NCBI RefSeq assembly: GCF_014196505.1
Contig: NZ_JACIDW010000001.1
Span: 744,001 to 808,000 of the forward strand
Reading direction: 5' to 3'
Source: Rhizobium metallidurans
GTDB lineage: Bacteria; Pseudomonadota; Alphaproteobacteria; Rhizobiales; Rhizobiaceae
Length of the DNA stretch: 64,000 nucleotides
Shown here: piece by piece, positions 28,996 through 37,748 of the stretch
Numbering within the stretch: position 1 is the stretch's first letter
Layout of the letters: every line of letters begins with the position of its first letter
The notes under the pieces: model-generated
What the model saw: the letters and a program-made list of their open reading frames with translations, nothing else
What the model was told of the DNA's origin: nothing
The model's database searches: none
Program-made: the position numbers and the translations under genes

Positions 28996-30852
28996 CTAGA
29001 ACGGCCAGATGAGCGGGACGATGAAGACGGCAACGACGAAGAACCAGGCAAGGAGCGGCAAGCCCAGTTTCCAGTAATCACCGAAAGTGTATCCGCCCGG
29101 TCCCATGACCAACGCGTTTGCCGGCGCCGCGATCGGCGTCAGAAAGGCCGCCGCCGCCGCGACGGCCGTGCTCATCAGGACAGGGCGCGGGGAAATGCCC
29201 ATGCCGGCTGCAGCGGCAACCCCGATCGGGATTGCGATCAAGGCGGTCGCCATATTGCTGATGAACTGTCCAAGCAATGCGGTCAGCAGAAAAAGACCCG
29301 CCAGAAGCATGGTCGGGCTGCTCTGGCCGACGACGGAAAGGAGTTGATCGGCGGCCAGTTGCGCGGCGCCCGTCTCCGTCATCGCGGTGCCGAGCGGCTT
29401 CATCGCCGCGACGAGCACCACGGTCGTCCAGCCGATCGCATGGTAGGACTGCTCCGCGGTCAGGATTCTCGAGAGAAGGATCGCTCCCGCGGCAAGCAGA
29501 CCCGCCACCGCCGGCGGCACGAGGCCGGTCACAAGAAGAAGGATCATCGCGGCCGAGACGAAGGCGGCCCGCCGTGCTTCGCTGCCCATTGGCGCGGCTT
29601 GTCTGCGAACGAGATCCGGCGAGCCGACGGTCAGTACATCCGGGTCGCTGAGGCGCGTGTCCAGCGCCTTCCAGGTTCCCTGCAACAGCATCGTATCGCC
29701 GGCGCCGAGCACGATCGCGCCCGTCTGGCTCTGCGGCTCGATTTCATCGATCGGTGCTCCGGCCTTCTGAACCGCGAGGACGATCAGATCGCCGCTCTCC
29801 GTCACCATCCCTGGAAAGACGCGCTGCCCGATCAGGCCTGAGCGGGGCGGAATCGCCACCTCCGCCAGTCCCGATTTGTGGGTGAAGAGGATATCGTCGG
29901 CGCCTCCCGTATGGTCGCGGAAGGACAGGTGCGTGTCCGCCGCGAACTTCGCGACAACGTGGGCATCGCCACGCAACAGAAGATGATCGCCTTCGGCGAT
30001 ATGCGGCCGGCTGATCGGTCTGGCCGTGTCACCCTCATGCACCGCCACCAGCTGCATTCCTTCGTCGGGTGCCAGGTCGATCGTCGACGGCGCTCTGCCG
30101 ACGTAATGCGAAGAGCCGCGAATGCGCAGGCGGTGAATATCATTGCCAAGCCCATATTGTTCGACCAGCGTTCGGGCATGCCGGCTGAAATCCGCGGGGA
30201 TGGCGGCGCCGTTGCGTTGCGGCAGAAGCCGCGCGCCGAGGAGGACGACGATCGCCATGCTGCCGAGGATGAGCGGGAGCCCGACGAGGGCGAATTCGAA
30301 GAAGCCGAAACCTGCAAACCCCTCATCGACCGCGGCGTCCGAAACAAGCACATTCACCGGCGTCCCGGTCAGCGCCAGCATCGAGCCCGCATGCGCCGCG
30401 AAGGCGAGGGGCATGAGGAGTTGCGAGGACTTTCGGCCAAGCCGGACCGAAATCACGATAACCACAGGCAACAGCGCCACGACAGCGCCTGCCGTCCCGA
30501 CGAACATCGTCAGCATCGCTGTGAGGCTCATCATCAGAACGACAAAGCGGGAGCGGCTTTTTTCGCCCGCCACCCGGATGAGGTGCTTTCCGATCCAGGC
30601 GGTCACCCCCGTGATTTCGAGCGCCGAGCTGACAACGAACAGCGTCGCGATGAAGATCACGACGGGATCGCCAAAGCCGGCGAGCGCCTGCTCGAGACTG
30701 AGTATCCCCGATGCCCACAAGGACAGGCAGACCAACATCGCGACAACCGCGACCGGCAGCCTGTTCCACATGAATAGAACGATCGCTGCAGCGACGATGA
30801 TCGCAACGAGGGCTACCGGATTCAATTCCACTATCCCTTTGAGAAGACCCAA
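28996..30852 (-). CDS. SLC13/DASS-type transporter with two central TrkA-C domains, copy 1
   Basis: A 618-residue permease of the ArsB/NhaD-like ion transporter superfamily, arranged as in SLC13-type sulfate or dicarboxylate carriers of bacteria. The N-terminal helical half runs to about residue 210. Two regulatory TrkA-C (RCK_C) domains follow (about 215-400; e.g. LVEQYGLGNDIHRLRIRGSS and IPPRSGLIGQRVFPGMVTES), then a second helical half. The motif TGTPVNVLVSDAAVDEGF marks the first substrate-binding hairpin. The start is uncertain: TTG 30852, or GTG 30831 behind AAAGGG. It diverges from the lipoprotein hydrolase gene. Substrate is not known. Confidence 0.85.
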   Translation of the reverse strand: MGLLKGIVELNPVALVAIIVAAAIVLFMWNRLPVAVVAMLVCLSLWASGILSLEQALAGFGDPVVIFIATLFVVSSALEITGVTAWIGKHLIRVAGEKSRSRFVVLMMSLTAMLTMFVGTAGAVVALLPVVIVISVRLGRKSSQLLMPLAFAAHAGSMLALTGTPVNVLVSDAAVDEGFAGFGFFEFALVGLPLILGSMAIVVLLGARLLPQRNGAAIPADFSRHARTLVEQYGLGNDIHRLRIRGSSHYVGRAPSTIDLAPDEGMQLVAVHEGDTARPISRPHIAEGDHLLLRGDAHVVAKFAADTHLSFRDHTGGADDILFTHKSGLAEVAIPPRSGLIGQRVFPGMVTESGDLIVLAVQKAGAPIDEIEPQSQTGAIVLGAGDTMLLQGTWKALDTRLSDPDVLTVGSPDLVRRQAAPMGSEARRAAFVSAAMILLLVTGLVPPAVAGLLAAGAILLSRILTAEQSYHAIGWTTVVLVAAMKPLGTAMTETGAAQLAADQLLSVVGQSSPTMLLAGLFLLTALLGQFISNMATALIAIPIGVAAAAGMGISPRPVLMSTAVAAAAAFLTPIAAPANALVMGPGGYTFGDYWKLGLPLLAWFFVVAVFIVPLIWPF

Positions 30853-30944
30853 TCCTGAGACGATTTCAAACGCGCTGATGGCCGTCGGTGCATGTGAGAT
30901 CGACCTTCACGATGGGCCGGCCGATGCGACATGTCATGAGCCGG

Positions 30945-30975
30945 GCGTCCCGAAGCTACGCCATGCGTCCCGAAG
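30945..30975. repeat. Pair of 11-bp direct repeats in a divergent promoter region
   Basis: GCGTCCCGAAG occurs at 30945-30955 and again at 30965-30975, exactly 20 bases apart, so the two copies face the same side of the helix. They lie between the divergently transcribed DASS-type transporter and the lipoprotein hydrolase. The spacing fits binding of a regulator dimer or two monomers. No regulator gene is adjacent. Confidence 0.45.
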
Positions 30976-31132
30976 TATTCGGGGCCAGGCGATTTCGCGA
31001 CCGCGGCTATTGACCCTGTCCGAGGTCTGGCGGCAGGTAAGCGCGATGGGTCGTGGAGTGCGTCTTTCCTATGGTAACCATGCTTTTCGACGGAAGGGTC
31101 TCGCGTTGCCGCCCTGACCTGCCGAGGTAGAG

Positions 31133-32266
31133 ATGCGCTGGCGGCGGCTCGTCATGGTATCCGTTTTTTTTGCTGGCCTTGTGGGCTGCGCCGGCCCGCA
31201 GCCAGGGCTTTTGAACATTACCCCTCCGACGAAAAACGCCGATCAGATCACGCTTATCGCGGCGACGACCCGCGCTCCGGTCGATGATCCGGCGGTGCTA
31301 TATGGCGGGGAGCGAGGCACATCCGTGTCCTACACCCGGATCGGCATTTCCGTGCCCCGCAATCGCAAGGCGGGGACGCTCGAGCTTCCCCGCCGCTCGC
31401 CCGCCGATCCCGAACGGACCTTCGCGGCGACATCGGTTACCCCCATCAATCGCGCCGATATCGGCGCCGCGTTTCGTGCGCAAGGGCCACGGAAGCGACG
31501 CGCCTTCGTTTTCGTCCATGGCTACAGTACGACTTTCGATCGCGCTGTTTTCCGTTTCGCGCAGCTCGTGCACGATTCAGATGCGGATGCCGTTCCGATC
31601 CTGTTTTCATGGCCGTCGCGCGGGCGTTTTCTCGATTATAAGCGCGACCTTGATAACGCCTCCTACTCCCGATCGGATCTGGCGAACCTGCTTCAGGCCG
31701 CGATCGACAGCCAGTCGATCAACGAGGTGGTCGTGCTTGCCCACTCCATGGGCGCCTGGCTCGCGGTTGAGGCGATCAGGCAGGTCGCCCTGCGGCGTGG
31801 CGGCGTGCCGAGCAAGGTCTCGAGCCTCATTCTTGCGTCTCCGGACCTGGATGTCGGGGTCTTTCGCAGGCAGGTCGAGGATATGGGGCCGAAGCGCCCC
31901 AAGATAACGATATTCTCCGCGCGCAATGACCTGGCGCTTCGCCTGTCGCAATTCATTTCGCGCGGAGATGCCCGTCTAGGCGGCATCGACCCGTCGCAGA
32001 AAGATTACCGGCGGGCGCTCTCGGATTTGCAGGGTATCACGGTGCTGGATCTGAGCGCGCTGAGTTCGGGAGATCGGGTCAATCACGCGCTGTTCGCCAC
32101 GAGCCCCGAAGCCGTTCGCCTGATCGGCGATCGACTGGTGCAGGGGCAGCAGATCTCCGACGCCGACCTTGCGCGGCCCACGACGGCGGTCGATGCGATC
32201 GGCGCCGCCGCGACCTTTGCCGTTGCCGCTCCCATCCTGCTCTTCGACATGGCGACCAGCCCGTAG
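31133..32266 (+). CDS. DUF900-type alpha/beta hydrolase lipoprotein
   Basis: A 377-residue predicted lipoprotein: basic start, hydrophobic stretch and lipobox FAGLVGCAG with Cys19. The body is an alpha/beta hydrolase of the DUF900 type. FVFVHGYSTTFDRAVFRFAQ carries the oxyanion HG motif and VVLAHSMGAWLAVEAIRQ holds the nucleophile Ser in HSMG. SLILASPDLDVGVF would hold the acidic residue, and a late His in RVNHALF is a candidate third member. It is probably attached to the membrane on the periplasmic side. It is the first of three plus-strand genes ending with a transporter. The natural substrate is unknown. Confidence 0.85.
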   Translation: MRWRRLVMVSVFFAGLVGCAGPQPGLLNITPPTKNADQITLIAATTRAPVDDPAVLYGGERGTSVSYTRIGISVPRNRKAGTLELPRRSPADPERTFAATSVTPINRADIGAAFRAQGPRKRRAFVFVHGYSTTFDRAVFRFAQLVHDSDADAVPILFSWPSRGRFLDYKRDLDNASYSRSDLANLLQAAIDSQSINEVVVLAHSMGAWLAVEAIRQVALRRGGVPSKVSSLILASPDLDVGVFRRQVEDMGPKRPKITIFSARNDLALRLSQFISRGDARLGGIDPSQKDYRRALSDLQGITVLDLSALSSGDRVNHALFATSPEAVRLIGDRLVQGQQISDADLARPTTAVDAIGAAATFAVAAPILLFDMATSP

Positions 32267-32477
32267 ACCGATGTCGCCGCGCGCGTTTTCCATCCAGACG
32301 AAAATGGGACGACGAGCGCAATATTGGGATTTGCCGCGCATCATTATTGTCGCGGCAATTGCTAGCGTAGTCGCGATAACCGTGTTCGTTCGGCCGCTCC
32401 GATTGCTCTTCAACCCCTATTTCGCGGCAGCTGCACGGTATCCCCAACGGTCGACTTTTCAGCAAAAGGAGGCGGAG

Positions 32478-32999
32478 ATGAGCGATCTGATTTTCATCGG
32501 GTTCCCGACCGAGGCCAAGGCCGAGGAGATCAGGCAGAAGGTGCTGTCGTTGCAACAGGAATACCTCATCGAACTTGAAGACGCCGTTGTCGTCGTGAAG
32601 AACGAGAAGGCGCATATCAAACTCAATCAACTCGTCAATCTCACCACGCGAGGTGCTGCTTCCGGCGCCTTATGGGGAACGCTGATCGGGGCGATCTTTC
32701 TGATGCCTCTGGTCGGGACCGCGCTGGGCGCGGCGTCCGGTGCGCTTGCCGGCGAACTCAGCGACGGCGGGATCAACGATCAATTCATGAAGAAGGCCGC
32801 GTCCGTTCTGCAGCCGGGTACCGCCGGGCTGTTCCTGCTGGTGCGCAAGATGACGACCGACAAGGTGCTGGCCGATCTCAGGGGCGTCGGCGGCGAGCTC
32901 CTGCAGACGTCCTTCGACGAGACCAGGGAGGCCGCGTTGCGCGAGGCACTGTCCGCCGCCCAGGCGGAAGCGGAGACCGCGCCAGCGGCGACGTCGTGA
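32478..32999 (+). CDS. DUF1269-family protein with glycine-zipper segment
   Basis: A 173-residue protein of the DUF1269 family. The start at 32478 follows a very strong AAAGGAGGCGG site and gives the typical N-terminus MSDLIFIGFPTEAKAEEIRQ. A glycine-zipper hydrophobic stretch (GAASGALWGTLIGAIFLMPL, then VGTALGAASGALAGELSDGG) lies near residues 55-95, suggesting membrane insertion or oligomerisation. The C-terminal part (TAGLFLLVRKMTTDKVLADL) is typical of the family, which has no firm function. It lies between the hydrolase and the second DASS-type transporter. Confidence 0.85.
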   Translation: MSDLIFIGFPTEAKAEEIRQKVLSLQQEYLIELEDAVVVVKNEKAHIKLNQLVNLTTRGAASGALWGTLIGAIFLMPLVGTALGAASGALAGELSDGGINDQFMKKAASVLQPGTAGLFLLVRKMTTDKVLADLRGVGGELLQTSFDETREAALREALSAAQAEAETAPAATS

Positions 33000-33056
33000 C
33001 GCCGCCATGCAGGAAAGGCTTCGTCGATACCGCGCCTTAGGCGGGGGAGGCGCTAT

Positions 33057-34871
33057 TTGACCGCGATCCAGAGCACCGGTTTCATAATCCTTGCGACGAT
33101 CGTTCTCTTCGCGTGGAACAGGCTGCCCGTCATCACCGTCGCCTTCGCGGCGGCGCTTTCGCTCTGGGCCGCGGGGCTCGTCACTCTGGAGCAGGCGTTG
33201 GCCGGCTTCGGCGACCGCGCCGTCCTGTTCGTCGCCAGCCTCTTCATCGTGAGTGCCGCGCTCGAAAGAACCGGCGTCACGGCGTGGTGCGGGCAAGCGC
33301 TCATCTCGCTCGCCGGCCACAACCACCGCAGCCGGCTTCTGCTCGTTCTCATGATCGCCGTCGGTGGCCTGACGTCGCTTCTCAGCGGTAGCGGGGCCGT
33401 GGCGGCATTGATACCCGTCGCGGTGTTCGCGGCGGTGCGGCTAAATCAGTCACCCGCGCAACTGCTGATGCCCCTGGCCTTTTCCGCTCATGCGGGCGCG
33501 AACCTGTTGCTGACGGGTGCCCCGAAGAATTTCCTCGTGTCCGAGGCGCTTGAGGATGCCGGATTTGAAGGGTTCGGCTTTACCGAATTCGCCCTTGTCG
33601 GCGTGCCGCTTCTCGCCGGCACCGTCCTCATCGTCCTGTTGCTGGGCAAGTATCTGCTGCCCCGTCAGACGCATGCACGTCTGCCCGCCGATTTCAGCGG
33701 CCATGCCCAGACACTGGTCGAGCATTACGGCCTGGAGGATGGCCTCTTCCGGCTTCGCATCCGGCGGCATTCGCCGCTGGTTGGCTTGTCGACCGATACC
33801 ATCGACCTCGGTGCTGCCAGCGACGTACAGGTCATGGCCGTCCAGGCGTCGGCGTCCGGTCTGCCGGTTCGCGACAGGGCCATGAAAGCCGATGATTATG
33901 TGCTTGTACGCGGTACCGCCCAGGCGGTCGCGGAGGTGGCCGGGCGGCTTCACCTGGCCGTTCGCGAGGACGCGCCCGAGGGAAGTGGCAATGCCGCGTT
34001 CAATCGCAGGTCCGGGCTTGCCGAGGTGATGGTGCCTCCGCGATCCAAGCTGATAGGGCAGTCGATGTTTCCTGGCCTTGCCACCGAGAGCGGTGATCTC
34101 GTTGTCCTGGCCGTGCATCGCGGCGGAGCGGAAATCGACTATGCCGATCCGCGGCTCAAGGCAGGTGATACGATCCTTCTCGAAGGTAGCTGGGAGGCGC
34201 TCGATCTGCGCCTCGACGACCCCGATGTCCTCGTGGTCGATTCCCCCGATCTCGTCCGTCGGCATGCCGTGCCGATGGGGCCGGGCGCCAAGGTTGCCGT
34301 CGCGACGTTGATTGCGCTTGTCATCATGCTGGCGTCGAACATCGTGCCGCCCGCCGTCGCCGGCATCTTGTGCGCCTGTGTGCTCGTTGCCTCCGGCGCG
34401 ATCACGGTCGAGCAGGCCTATCGGGCCGTGCATTGGACGACGGTTATCCTGATCGGCGCGATGATGCCGATTTCGACGGCGATGATACAATCGGGCACGG
34501 CGAAATTCGTGGCCGACGAACTTGTCTCCGCGCTCGGCTCGGCCGGGCCCGGCGCTCTCGTCGCGGGTCTTTTCATGCTCACAGCCGTGCTGGGACAGGT
34601 CATGAGCAACACGGCGACGACGATGCTGGTCATTCCGATCGCCATGGCGTCGGCGGCGGCCATGAACATCCAGCCACAGCCGGTGCTCATGAGCCTTTGC
34701 GTCGCCGGATCAGCATCCTTCATGACGCCGATCGCGACAACGACCAACATGATGGTCATGGGGGCAGGCGGATATCGCTTCGGCGACTACTGGAAGCTCG
34801 GCACGCCCCTGATGGCATGGTTCTTCATCGTCGCCGTCTTTCTCGTGCCGCGGATATGGCCGTTCAGCTAG
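33057..34871 (+). CDS. SLC13/DASS-type transporter with two central TrkA-C domains, copy 2
   Basis: A 604-residue paralogue of the transporter at 28996-30852. The start is a TTG at 33057 behind a strong GGGGGAGG site at the right distance. The layout is the same: helical half, two TrkA-C domains (FSGHAQTLVEHYGLEDGLFR; VPPRSKLIGQSMFPGLATES), helical half. The hairpin motif differs from copy 1: LTGAPKNFLVSEALEDAGF has Lys where copy 1 has Val-Asn (TPVN), which may change substrate. The second-half motif MTPIATTTNMMVMGAGGYRF is conserved. It is the last of three plus-strand genes. An IS relic begins almost at its stop codon. Confidence 0.86.
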   Translation: MTAIQSTGFIILATIVLFAWNRLPVITVAFAAALSLWAAGLVTLEQALAGFGDRAVLFVASLFIVSAALERTGVTAWCGQALISLAGHNHRSRLLLVLMIAVGGLTSLLSGSGAVAALIPVAVFAAVRLNQSPAQLLMPLAFSAHAGANLLLTGAPKNFLVSEALEDAGFEGFGFTEFALVGVPLLAGTVLIVLLLGKYLLPRQTHARLPADFSGHAQTLVEHYGLEDGLFRLRIRRHSPLVGLSTDTIDLGAASDVQVMAVQASASGLPVRDRAMKADDYVLVRGTAQAVAEVAGRLHLAVREDAPEGSGNAAFNRRSGLAEVMVPPRSKLIGQSMFPGLATESGDLVVLAVHRGGAEIDYADPRLKAGDTILLEGSWEALDLRLDDPDVLVVDSPDLVRRHAVPMGPGAKVAVATLIALVIMLASNIVPPAVAGILCACVLVASGAITVEQAYRAVHWTTVILIGAMMPISTAMIQSGTAKFVADELVSALGSAGPGALVAGLFMLTAVLGQVMSNTATTMLVIPIAMASAAAMNIQPQPVLMSLCVAGSASFMTPIATTTNMMVMGAGGYRFGDYWKLGTPLMAWFFIVAVFLVPRIWPFS

Positions 34872-35035
34872 GCTCAGGACCCACTAATTTGTTGATCTGA
34901 GGGATTGATAATTCAAGGTGGCAGCAGGATGCTGCCTTGAATGATTTGCTGATGTTGACGCCGGAGCAGATGCGGCGGATCGAGCCCTAATTTTCGTTAT
35001 CGCGCGGTGTGCCGCGGGTCGATGACCGGCGTGCT
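34872..35035 (+). pseudogene. Relic of an IS5-family transposase start
   Basis: Directly after the transporter stop, a frame from ATG 34952 reads MLTPEQMRRIEP, a stop codon at 34988-34990, then FSLSRGVPRVDDRR. This matches the N-terminus of IS5/IS1031-type transposases (normally EP-Y-F-P-LSRGVPRVDDRR). After about 35035 the similarity ends. A hairpin (ATTCAAGG...TGCTGCCTTGAAT, 34911-34942) precedes it and may be the original end region of the element. The element is dead: a stop at the Tyr position and no catalytic part remain. Confidence 0.75.
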
Positions 35036-35295
35036 GAGTGGTTGCTCGTTCTAAAGTTCATAGCTTGTTGAGCAGTTAGTCTGCCCCACGGGTTCTCGTC
35101 GGTCGGGTTCGTGCAGCCGCTTCAGCCATCTAGACTTCCTTCTCTATGCACTCTGCCAGAAGTCTTCACCACCATCGCCCGAGCTTACGTCGGAGAGAAA
35201 GCATGGTTCTCCACTTTTGGTTGATGCGTTGCGTTGTCAATATACCCTTGAATTTTAAAGCTTTTTATAAAGTGAAATAAGTAGATTGATTTAGA
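35036..35295. other. Noncoding AT-rich stretch after the IS relic
   Basis: No convincing frame on either strand. Base composition shifts from the GC-rich norm to clearly AT-rich toward 35220-35290 (long A/T runs). This is probably leftover DNA of an insertion event. Confidence 0.5.
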
Positions 35296-35760
35296 TCAAT
35301 AAGGAGAAAGGCTGTATAACAATCGGCGAAATAGAAATTGTTTTCTCGTCACAGGGAGTGACTTGAAGAAAGTTATCATTTCCCCAGGCCTCCTTATGTA
35401 TCCAATCCGTATAAATATTTTTCGTTTATTCATTGTGAGAAAGCCTATGCGTATTTTCCGGGAGAAATCTTTGCTTAACTGGATGATTATCAACTCTGCG
35501 TCATGGTATATCCATTTGATGTCACCGTCCGCAATTGTCTCGGTATGGTCGAAAAGTTGCAACTCTGTCTTGTCAACATGTCTCACTATGAGCACACTTT
35601 TCGGTAGCAAAAATAAGAGGTAAGTTGCTCCATAAAGCAACAAAACGAAGGAGAAAACGATACTGAGCGAGGAGACCAGAAAAGATAGAAAACCAAAAGC
35701 GATAAAAACTACGATCGGCATGATCTTCGACGACGTTATAAGAATTGATTTTTCTTCCAC
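35296..35760 (-). CDS. AT-rich small membrane protein of unknown function
   Basis: A 154-residue frame, GTG start at 35760. Two adjacent hydrophobic helices near the N-terminus (IMPIVVFIAFGFLSFLVSSL, then VFSFVLLLYGATYLLFLLP) are followed by a basic and beta-rich cytoplasmic-looking domain (KWIYHDAELIIIQLSKDFSR). Codon use is AT-rich with many AAA, ATT and ATA codons, unlike every neighbour, so it is likely foreign. No family is recognised. It follows an IS relic in the same patch. No strong ribosome site is visible. Confidence 0.6.
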   Translation of the reverse strand: MEEKSILITSSKIMPIVVFIAFGFLSFLVSSLSIVFSFVLLLYGATYLLFLLPKSVLIVRHVDKTELQLFDHTETIADGDIKWIYHDAELIIIQLSKDFSRKIRIGFLTMNKRKIFIRIGYIRRPGEMITFFKSLPVTRKQFLFRRLLYSLSPY

Positions 35761-35875
35761 GAATAGTCCGCGATAAATTGGTTGCTACTCACGCAACTTA
35801 ATCGGGGGAATTTAAATCCGCAATCGAATTGCGAGCGTTGGTTCGTAAAGGGTAAGTTCCAGCTTTGCTTAAAAT

Positions 35876-35900
35876 CGCTATATCAGACGGTGATATAGCG
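35876..35900. promoter_or_regulatory. Perfect 10-bp inverted repeat with 5-base loop
   Basis: CGCTATATCA, loop GACGG, then TGATATAGCG. It lies in the 446-base gap between the AT-rich gene and the AI-2E-type permease gene. No T run follows, so it is more likely a protein-binding site or a relic of an element end than a terminator. Apart from this hairpin, the 35761-36206 gap shows no supported gene. Confidence 0.5.
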
Positions 35901-36206
35901 GCCGTTCGCCAACCTATCTGGCTATTCGACATGTCTGCTCAAGGACTGGAGACGAGTCCACACCAGATATGAACGATGTTCTCACACTTTCATACCTGCG
36001 ATCACATTCGCTGCCGTCTTCATCGTCTGGATCAATGAGTCATACCCCCAGCTATCGGCAACGCGGTTCACCGGCGCGCGAGCAATTCGTCGTCACAGTG
36101 AATAGAGACGTCAGGCATGCTTTTGGGACAGCCAACCCATTGTCGGCCCAACGATATTTGTGAGGATGGGACGCGGTTCAGGGAAATTGGAGGAGAGGTC
36201 GACGGG

Positions 36207-37256
36207 ATGAGCAGCCGAGCCGTGATCGCGCTCTTGACCATCATCGCCGCGGTTGCGGTCTTGTGGGTATTGCGGACGGCGGCTGGCGTTTTCGCGCCCG
36301 TCGCGGGCGCGCTTTTCATTATCGGTCTCGTTTGGCCGCTTCAGAGCAGCCTGCAGCGCTTTCTGCCCAAGCTCGTCGCCCTTGCGCTGGTGGTGGCGGT
36401 GATCGTCTGCGTCTTTATCGTTCTCGCCTCGATATCCGCCTGGGGCTTCGGGCGGATCGGTCGCTCCGTCGTGAGTGATGCCGCGCGGTTCCAGTTGCTG
36501 TATGGCAATCTCGTGCAATGGCTCGACGGGCACGGCATCGTCATCGCCGGGGTATGGGCGGACTATTTCAATTTCAGCGCGCTGCTTCGCGTGCTGCAGG
36601 GAGCGACGGCCCGCTTGAACACGATGATTTCCTTTTGGATCGTTGTTGTCGTCTATGTGCTCCTGGGGCTGCTCGACACCGAGGCCGTCGCGCGCAACAT
36701 CCGAAAAGCGCTCAGCGACGAAAAGGCGGATGCGATCGTTGGCGGTGCGTTGCAGACGGCCGCCAAGCTGCGGCGCTACATGGCCGTGCGCACGGTCATG
36801 AGCCTTGTTACCGGCACGCTCGTTTGGGTGCTTTCCGCGCTCTTCGGGCTGCGCTTCGCGGCCGAATGGGGCGTCATCGCCTTCACGCTGAACTACATTC
36901 CGTTCATGGGTCCCTTCGTGGCGACATTGCTTCCAAGCGCCTATGCGTTGGCGCAATTCGGATCGCCGGAGGCCGCGATCCTGATCTTCGCCGGGCTCAA
37001 CATCATACAATTCGTCATCGGGAGCTATATCGAACCGCGCGTTGCGGGCTATGCGCTTGCGATGTCGCCATTCCTGGTGCTGTTTTCGGTCTTTTCCTGG
37101 TCGTTTGTCTGGGGCGTCTTCGGTGCCTTCATCGGCGTGCCGATCACGATCGCGATCCTCACCTTCTGCGCGCGCTTTTCCTCGACGCGCTGGATAGCGG
37201 AAATCCTCGGCGCGCCGAGCGAGCCGGAAGCCAAACTCGGAGCAGGCTCGGGATGA
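36207..37256 (+). CDS. AI-2E/PerM-family membrane transporter
   Basis: A 349-residue membrane protein of the AI-2E (TqsA/PerM/YdiK) exporter family. The ATG at 36207 follows TTGGAGGAGAGG; earlier in-frame codons are not needed. Typical layout: two N-terminal helices, a soluble helical region (ISAWGFGRIGRSVVSDAARF to about residue 150), then six helices with the family segments RRYMAVRTVMSLVTGTLVWV, LNYIPFMGPFVATLLP and GVFGAFIGVPITIAI. The substrate is unknown. Members have been linked to autoinducer export and sodium/proton exchange. It is monocistronic. Confidence 0.9.
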   Translation: MSSRAVIALLTIIAAVAVLWVLRTAAGVFAPVAGALFIIGLVWPLQSSLQRFLPKLVALALVVAVIVCVFIVLASISAWGFGRIGRSVVSDAARFQLLYGNLVQWLDGHGIVIAGVWADYFNFSALLRVLQGATARLNTMISFWIVVVVYVLLGLLDTEAVARNIRKALSDEKADAIVGGALQTAAKLRRYMAVRTVMSLVTGTLVWVLSALFGLRFAAEWGVIAFTLNYIPFMGPFVATLLPSAYALAQFGSPEAAILIFAGLNIIQFVIGSYIEPRVAGYALAMSPFLVLFSVFSWSFVWGVFGAFIGVPITIAILTFCARFSSTRWIAEILGAPSEPEAKLGAGSG

Positions 37257-37264
37257 TCGGTTGT

Positions 37265-37564
37265 CTACCGCCGAAGCCTTGTCATGCGGATCACGCGGCC
37301 CGTGTGCGCGCTGAGGGCAATCTCGAAATTGCTGCTGCCGCGTCGACCATGATAGATGAACGTCCGACCCCGGCAGTCGATGCGTCGGACATTGCGGAAG
37401 CCGCAGTTCTCAAGCAGTTGCTGCCCCTGTCTGCAACTGATCGCGCGGCCGAAGTTGAGATCGGAACCGACGTTGATGTTGACGGTCACGGCATAGGCGG
37501 GGGCTGACGGCGACGTGGTCAGCAGCAGGCAGGAAACGAAAGCAATCCATATGTTTCGACGCAT
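37265..37564 (-). CDS. Small exported protein with conserved Cys residues
   Basis: A 99-residue protein. The ATG at 37564 follows GAGAGGCAAG and gives a clean Sec signal: MRRNIWIAFVSCLLLTTSPS then APAYA. The mature part is about 75 residues, with three Cys in AISCRQGQQLLENCGFRNVR and RIDCRGRTFIYHGRR. The tail (NFEIALSAHTGRVIRMTRLR) resembles the end of short YpeB-like periplasmic domains. Function is unknown. It converges with the AI-2E permease gene, leaving eight bases. Confidence 0.75.
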   Translation of the reverse strand: MRRNIWIAFVSCLLLTTSPSAPAYAVTVNINVGSDLNFGRAISCRQGQQLLENCGFRNVRRIDCRGRTFIYHGRRGSSNFEIALSAHTGRVIRMTRLRR

Positions 37565-37748
37565 CTTGCCTCTCCATGGATAGAGCTTCGCGAGATATTT
37601 GCCGGGTTGCAGCCTTGTCAACGAACGGTCTTGGCATGGCGTAAGATTAGGGACGGGATGCCCATCTTCTGGACGATTTACGCATAAAGAACGTGTTATC
37701 GCTTCGCCTTGTGTCCGCCCATTCGCGCCATCGGTTTGGGAGCTTGAG

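Noticed and set aside
32169..32477. In-frame upstream extension of the DUF1269 gene with a hydrophobic stretch
   Set aside because: It overlaps the end of the hydrolase gene, and the strong AAAGGAGG site and family N-terminus support the start at 32478.
35969..36163. Plus-strand frame of 64 codons before the AI-2E-type gene
   Set aside because: No ribosome site and Ser-rich low-information sequence with no family likeness.
37251..37264. Possible terminator between the AI-2E permease and the small exported protein
   Set aside because: Only eight bases separate the convergent genes and no stem with a T run was found.
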